Source: Rhodospirillales bacterium | GTDB taxonomy: Bacteria > Pseudomonadota > Alphaproteobacteria > Acetobacterales > Acetobacteraceae | NCBI GenBank assembly: GCA_025350425.1 | Contig: JANXXW010000230.1 | Location: 1 to 11,080, forward strand | Direction: 5' to 3' | Length of the DNA: 11,080 bases | Shown: piece after piece, positions 7,626-11,080 of the stretch | How the letters are laid out: the number at the start of each line of letters is the position of its first letter | Numbering within the stretch: the stretch's first letter is position 1 | Program-made: the position numbers and the translations under genes | The notes under the pieces: generated by a model | The model's input: only the letters and a program-made list of their open reading frames with translations | Told to the model about the DNA's origin: nothing | Database searches by the model: none

Positions 7626-8330
7626 ATGATCGCGGCCCTCGCATTCTACGTCTTCGCAGCCATCCTGCTGGCTTCAGCCGCCATGGTCGTAAGCGCGCGC
7701 AACCCCGTGCATTCGGTGTTGTTTCTGATCCTGGCCTTTTTCAATGCGGCGGCGTTGTTCCTGCTCGCCGGGGCCGAGTTCCTGGCGATGATCTTGGTGA
7801 TCGTCTACGTCGGCGCGGTCGCGGTTTTGTTCCTGTTCGTGGTCATGATGCTCGACGTGGACTTTGCCGCTTTGCGCGGCGGCTTCCAAAGATACGTGCC
7901 GGTCGGGATCACGATCGGAGTGGTCCTGTTGATCGAATTGGGGCTGGTCCTGACCGGGTGGAAGTTTCTTCCCGAGGCTTCCACGATCCGGTTTGCCCCG
8001 GTCGCGGCTGGGGTCAACAACACCGCGCAACTCGGGCGGCTGATCTACACGGACTACGTGTTCCTGTTCCAGGCTGCCGGGCTGGTACTGCTCGTTGCCA
8101 TGATCGGTGCGATCGTGTTGACGCTTCGTGACAAGGGCCAGAGCCGCAGGCAGGTCATCGCACGGCAGATTGCCCGTGATCCCGCTGAGACGATGGTAAT
8201 GATGAACGTTGCGTCCCGCGTCGGTATGAGGGACATACCGTTCCTGCGCCCGACTGAAACCGAGCCTGTCGAGGCCGGAGACCTGTCCAACCAGGATCAC
8301 CACGAACCTGCGCATGGAGGCCATGGCTAA
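7626..8330 (+). CDS. nuoJ: NADH-quinone oxidoreductase subunit J (ND6) with His-rich tail
   Basis: NuoJ is a membrane subunit between NuoH and the antiporter-like subunits, involved in relaying the conformational and proton signal. Five hydrophobic helices can be placed at about residues 2-22, 28-48, 53-75, 90-110 and 144-166. The conserved third helix reads EFLAMILVIVYVGAVAVLFL (Glu51, Tyr61) and carries the glycine-containing stretch known for a pi-bulge in this family. At 234 residues it is longer than the roughly 165-205 residues I expect. The excess is a polar C-terminal segment (about residues 168-234) ending in a short His-rich stretch with His225, His226, His230 and His233. GGTGA at 7614-7618 lies 7 bases before the ATG, overlapping the nuoI stop. 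The stop TAA shares one base with the nuoK ATG (TAATG), which suggests coupled translation. Confidence 0.97.
   Translation: MIAALAFYVFAAILLASAAMVVSARNPVHSVLFLILAFFNAAALFLLAGAEFLAMILVIVYVGAVAVLFLFVVMMLDVDFAALRGGFQRYVPVGITIGVVLLIELGLVLTGWKFLPEASTIRFAPVAAGVNNTAQLGRLIYTDYVFLFQAAGLVLLVAMIGAIVLTLRDKGQSRRQVIARQIARDPAETMVMMNVASRVGMRDIPFLRPTETEPVEAGDLSNQDHHEPAHGGHG
8316..8320 (+). promoter_or_regulatory. Shine-Dalgarno site of nuoK inside the nuoJ coding end
   Basis: GGAGG at 8316-8320 lies 9 bases before the nuoK ATG at 8330 and is the strongest ribosome site in the window. It is within the last codons of nuoJ, so ribosomes ending nuoJ at the TAATG overlap arrive directly on it. It supports the chosen nuoK start and limits how far the last NuoJ codons can vary. 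Confidence 0.75.
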
Positions 8331-8641
8331 TGCTGGCAGTAGGATTAGGGCACTATCTCGCGGTCAGTGCCGTCCTGCTGGTTCTTGGGGTGTTTGGGAT
8401 ATTCTTGAACCGCAAGAACATCATCGTCATCCTGATGTCGGTCGAGTTGATCCTGTTGGCGGTCAACCTGAACCTGGTCGCTTTCTCGGCGGCGCTTAAC
8501 GATTTGGTTGGTCAGGTGTTCGCGATGTTCGTCCTGACAGTGGCAGCCGCCGAAGCGGCGATCGGGCTCGCGATCCTGGTGGTATATTTCCGTAATCGTG
8601 GTTCGATCCAGGTCGAGGACGTGAACTTGATGAAGGGCTGA
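8330..8641 (+). CDS. nuoK: NADH-quinone oxidoreductase subunit K (ND4L)
   Basis: NuoK is the small membrane subunit with three helices that lies between NuoJ and NuoN and continues the central polar axis of the membrane arm. The 103 residues are the normal length. The helices are at about residues 5-25, 30-50 and 62-86. Two conserved membrane glutamates important for coupled activity are present: Glu39 in LMSVELILLAVNLNLV and Glu75 in VAAAEAAIGLAILV. They correspond to E36 and E72 of the E. coli protein. NRKN between helices 1 and 2 is also conserved. The gene overlaps nuoJ by one base and ends 4 bases before nuoL. Confidence 0.98.
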   Translation: MLAVGLGHYLAVSAVLLVLGVFGIFLNRKNIIVILMSVELILLAVNLNLVAFSAALNDLVGQVFAMFVLTVAAAEAAIGLAILVVYFRNRGSIQVEDVNLMKG

Positions 8642-8645
8642 TCGG

Positions 8646-10580
8646 ATGCTGTATACGGTCGCCGTCTTTGCACCGCTGGTTGGCGCAGCGGTCGCGGGCC
8701 TATTCGGCCGTGCCATGGGAGACCGCGCCGCGCAGACGGTAGCGATCCTCGGTATGGTGCTGGCGACGGTTTGCGGCGTCACCGCCTTCGTGCAACTCGT
8801 CTATGGCAGTGCCGATCCTGGTGTCATCCGGCTCGGCACGTGGATCGATGCCGGCAGTTTCCACGTAGAGTGGGCACTACGCTACGATACGCTTGCTGCG
8901 GTGATGGTCGCGATGGTGACGACGGTAGCCACTCTGATCCATATCTACAGCGTGGGCTACATGAGCCACGAGACGCGTGGCACGGTTTGGCGCTTCTTCA
9001 GCTACCTCAGCCTGTTCACCTTCGCCATGCTGATGTTGGTGACAGCCGATAATCTGGTGCAGCTGTTCTTCGGCTGGGAAGGCGTCGGTCTCGCGAGCTA
9101 CCTGCTGATCGGCTACTGGTATGACCGCCCGAGCGCTTGCGCCGCGGCGAACAAGGCGTTCGTGGTAAACCGCATCGGCGACCTCGGCTTCGCGATCGGG
9201 ATTGCCCTGGTCTACGTGACCTTCGGCTCGGTCGAGTTCTCGACGATCTTCGGGACCGTCGGGCAGCATGTGAACGACACCTACCATCTCTTCGGGACAG
9301 AATACCGCAGCTTCGAGATCATCGGCGTGCTGCTGTTCATCGGCGCGATGGGCAAGTCCGCCCAGATCGGCCTGCATATATGGCTGCCGGATGCGATGGA
9401 GGGGCCGACTCCCGTGTCCGCCCTGATCCACGCGGCAACGATGGTCACAGCCGGTGTGTTCATGATGGCGCGCATGTCGCCGATCGTGGATTTGGCGCCG
9501 GACGCACTGGCATTCGTGACGTTTATTGGCGCGACGACGGCCTTCTTCGCAGCGACCGTCGGGTGCGTTCAGAACGATATCAAGCGGGTGATCGCATATT
9601 CCACCTGCTCGCAGCTTGGCTATATGTTCGTGGCCGCCGGGGTTGGCGCCTTCCAGGCTTCCATCTTCCATCTTCTGACCCACGCGTTCTTCAAGGCGTT
9701 GCTGTTCCTCAGCGCGGGTTCGGTCATCCACGCCATGTCCGACGAACAGGACATGCGGCGGATGGGAGGGCTGTGGCGGTTGATTCCGGTGACCTACGCG
9801 ATGTTCTGGGTCGGCAGCCTGGCTCTGGGCGGCGTGTTCCCGTTCTCCGGCTACTTCTCAAAAGATGCGATCATCGAGGCGGCTTGGGCATCGCATAGCT
9901 TCATCGGTCATTATGGTTTCTGGTGCACCATCGTCGCGGCCTTCCTGACGGCGTTCTATTCATGGCGCCTTATCATCATGACGTTCCACGGCCGCCCGCG
10001 CGCCGACCAGCAGCGGATGGATCATGTGCATGAGAGCCCGGCGGTGATGACCGTACCGTTGCTTCTTCTGGCCGTGGGCGCCGTATTCGCGGGCTGGTGG
10101 TTCCGTGACGAGTTGATCGGCGCGGACTGGAAAGCTTTTTGGGGCGACTCGATCGTGATCGCCGGCAACAACCATGTGCTTGCCGAAATGGAAGATGTCC
10201 CGGGCTGGGTCAGCGCACTCCCCACGGTGGTCGGGTTGGCGGGGATAGCACTCGCCTACGTGTTCTACATGTTCGTACCCTCTTTGCCCGGTCGCCTGGC
10301 GGGCATGTTCGGTGGCGTTTATCGGTTCGTGCTGAACAAGTGGTATTTCGACGAGCTGTATGGCGCGATCTTTGTGCGACCGGCATTCGCGCTTGCGCGC
10401 GCCCTGTGGCACGTCGGCGACTCGACGATCATCGATGGCATTCCCAATGGCATAGCCGCCATTACAGCGGATGGATCATCACAGGTGGTTAAGATCCAGA
10501 CTGGCTCGATCGCCAATTATGCCTTTGCGATGTTGATCGGGCTCGTGATGCTCGTCGGTATCTTTCTGCTGTTCCGGTGA
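8646..10580 (+). CDS. nuoL: NADH-quinone oxidoreductase subunit L (ND5), antiporter-like
   Basis: NuoL is the distal proton-translocating subunit, related to Mrp-type cation/proton antiporters. Its long C-terminal lateral helix runs along the membrane arm. The 644 residues are within the usual range and suggest about 16 helices. The key charged residues of the first half-channel are present: Glu145 in FFGWEGVGLASYLLIGYW and Lys237 in GAMGKSAQIGLHIWLPDAM. His262 (SALIHAATMV) is conserved. In the second half-channel are His342, His346 and Lys350 (FHLLTHAFFKALLFLSAG) and Lys406 (SGYFSKDAIIEAAW). The end has the NKWYFDELYGAIFVRPAF segment, then a final hydrophobic helix at about residues 620-643. 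AAGGG at 8633-8637 lies 8 bases before the ATG. Antiporter and hydrogenase-4 paralogues look alike, but position and the C-terminal segment identify NuoL. Confidence 0.98.
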   Translation: MLYTVAVFAPLVGAAVAGLFGRAMGDRAAQTVAILGMVLATVCGVTAFVQLVYGSADPGVIRLGTWIDAGSFHVEWALRYDTLAAVMVAMVTTVATLIHIYSVGYMSHETRGTVWRFFSYLSLFTFAMLMLVTADNLVQLFFGWEGVGLASYLLIGYWYDRPSACAAANKAFVVNRIGDLGFAIGIALVYVTFGSVEFSTIFGTVGQHVNDTYHLFGTEYRSFEIIGVLLFIGAMGKSAQIGLHIWLPDAMEGPTPVSALIHAATMVTAGVFMMARMSPIVDLAPDALAFVTFIGATTAFFAATVGCVQNDIKRVIAYSTCSQLGYMFVAAGVGAFQASIFHLLTHAFFKALLFLSAGSVIHAMSDEQDMRRMGGLWRLIPVTYAMFWVGSLALGGVFPFSGYFSKDAIIEAAWASHSFIGHYGFWCTIVAAFLTAFYSWRLIIMTFHGRPRADQQRMDHVHESPAVMTVPLLLLAVGAVFAGWWFRDELIGADWKAFWGDSIVIAGNNHVLAEMEDVPGWVSALPTVVGLAGIALAYVFYMFVPSLPGRLAGMFGGVYRFVLNKWYFDELYGAIFVRPAFALARALWHVGDSTIIDGIPNGIAAITADGSSQVVKIQTGSIANYAFAMLIGLVMLVGIFLLFR

Positions 10581-10584
10581 CCTC

Positions 10585-11080
10585 ATGAATGCGGCTGGCT
10601 TCCCAATACTTTCGCTAGTCACCTGGCTTCCTTTGCTGGGCTGCGCGATCATCATCTGCGTGCGCGGCGACGAGGAGGTGGTGGCCTCCAACGCACGCTG
10701 GACAGCGCTTTGGACCAGCCTTGTGGTGTTGGCCATCTCAGTCTTGCTCTGGTTCAAGTTCGATCCAGCCGATTCCGGTTTCCAATTCATCGAGAACGCC
10801 ACGTGGCTGCCGCAATGGGGCATCGCCTACAAGATGGGCGTCGACGGCATTAGCGTGTTGTTTGTCCTACTCGCGACACTGCTGACGCCGATCTGCATCC
10901 TGGCAAGTTGGGACGCGATCCGGGTACGTGTCCGCGAATACATGATCGCGTTCCTCGTGCTCGAAACCATGATGGTCGGCATGTTCTCGGCGATGGACTT
11001 CGTGGTCTTCTACATGTTCTTCGAGGGCGTGCTGATTCCGATGTACCTCATCATCGGCGTCTGGGGCGGTCCACGTCGCG
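10585..11080 (+). CDS. nuoM: NADH-quinone oxidoreductase subunit M (ND4), 5' part only
   Basis: This is the start of NuoM, the second antiporter-like proton-translocating subunit. The frame runs open from the ATG at 10585 to the window end, giving 165 complete codons of a protein that normally has about 500 residues. It begins MNAAGFPILSLVTWLPLLGC, with a hydrophobic first helix, then a second at about residues 46-60. The family block ISVLFVLLATLLTPICILAS follows, then FYMFFEGVLIPMYLIIGVWGG, which carries the essential conserved glutamate (Glu147, matching E144 in E. coli) and the LIPM motif. GGTGA at 10576-10580, at the end of nuoL, is only 4 bases before the ATG, a weak and close ribosome site, so translation is probably coupled to nuoL. 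No stop or frameshift is seen before the edge. Confidence 0.96.
   Translation, partial: MNAAGFPILSLVTWLPLLGCAIIICVRGDEEVVASNARWTALWTSLVVLAISVLLWFKFDPADSGFQFIENATWLPQWGIAYKMGVDGISVLFVLLATLLTPICILASWDAIRVRVREYMIAFLVLETMMVGMFSAMDFVVFYMFFEGVLIPMYLIIGVWGGPRR

Noticed and set aside
8877..9731. Minus-strand open frame of 284 codons opposite nuoL
   Set aside because: Its composition is very rich in His, Arg, Asp and Glu, as expected from reading a hydrophobic membrane gene backwards. Several other such frames occur opposite nuoH, nuoJ and nuoL for the same reason.
8646..11080. nuoL and nuoM as an Mrp antiporter or hydrogenase-4/Ech-type module
   Set aside because: These families share the antiporter-like fold, but here the genes follow a complete nuoB-K series, NuoL has the complex I C-terminal lateral-helix region, and no hydrogenase or Mrp small-subunit genes are present.
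1..11080. An undescribed defence, mobile or biosynthetic system within the window
   Set aside because: Every base apart from a few short gaps is assigned to a known complex I subunit. No extra gene, repeat array, structured RNA or foreign-looking segment is visible.

Overview
The window lies entirely inside one plus-strand operon for the proton-pumping NADH:quinone oxidoreductase (respiratory complex I, NDH-1). Twelve genes follow one another in canonical order: nuoB (3' end only), nuoC, nuoD, nuoE, nuoF, nuoG, nuoH, nuoI, nuoJ, nuoK, nuoL and nuoM (5' end only). nuoA and the promoter would lie upstream of the window; the rest of nuoM and nuoN would lie downstream.

The organism is most likely an alphaproteobacterium. 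The base composition is clearly GC-rich, nuoC and nuoD are separate genes rather than the fused nuoCD of enterobacteria, NuoG lacks the N7 iron-sulfur motif, and the subunits read like mitochondrial and alphaproteobacterial forms. Examples are the NuoE cluster motif C-TTTP-C, NuoI of 162 residues and NuoG of 685 residues. From general resemblance I would lean to Rhodospirillales/Acetobacteraceae, but this is an impression, not a demonstrated assignment.

Layout: positions 1-2690 encode the quinone-facing connecting module (NuoB, C, D) and the first NADH-module subunit (NuoE). Positions 2695-6084 encode the rest of the NADH-oxidising arm (NuoF with FMN and cluster N3; NuoG with N1b, N5 and N4). 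Positions 6088-7618 encode the quinone-site membrane anchor NuoH and the two-cluster ferredoxin-like NuoI. Positions 7626-11080 encode the membrane arm (NuoJ, K, L and the start of M) that moves protons. Electrons pass from NADH to FMN in NuoF, along the iron-sulfur chain in NuoF, G, I and B, to quinone at the NuoB/D/H interface. The energy released drives the membrane subunits.

The genes are packed tightly. Neighbours overlap by up to 8 bases or are separated by 3-7 bases, except for 25 bases between nuoH and nuoI. No unrelated reading frame is inserted between them, and there is no gene-free stretch longer than 25 bases. I see no RNA gene, mobile element, CRISPR array, terminator or internal promoter that I can support. 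Every gene reads through without a frameshift and keeps its cofactor ligands. I do not find a previously undescribed system here. The points worth a second look are small: a histidine-rich tail on NuoJ, a mitochondrial-like quinone loop in NuoH, two substitutions near the C-terminus of NuoD, and an unsettled nuoC start.
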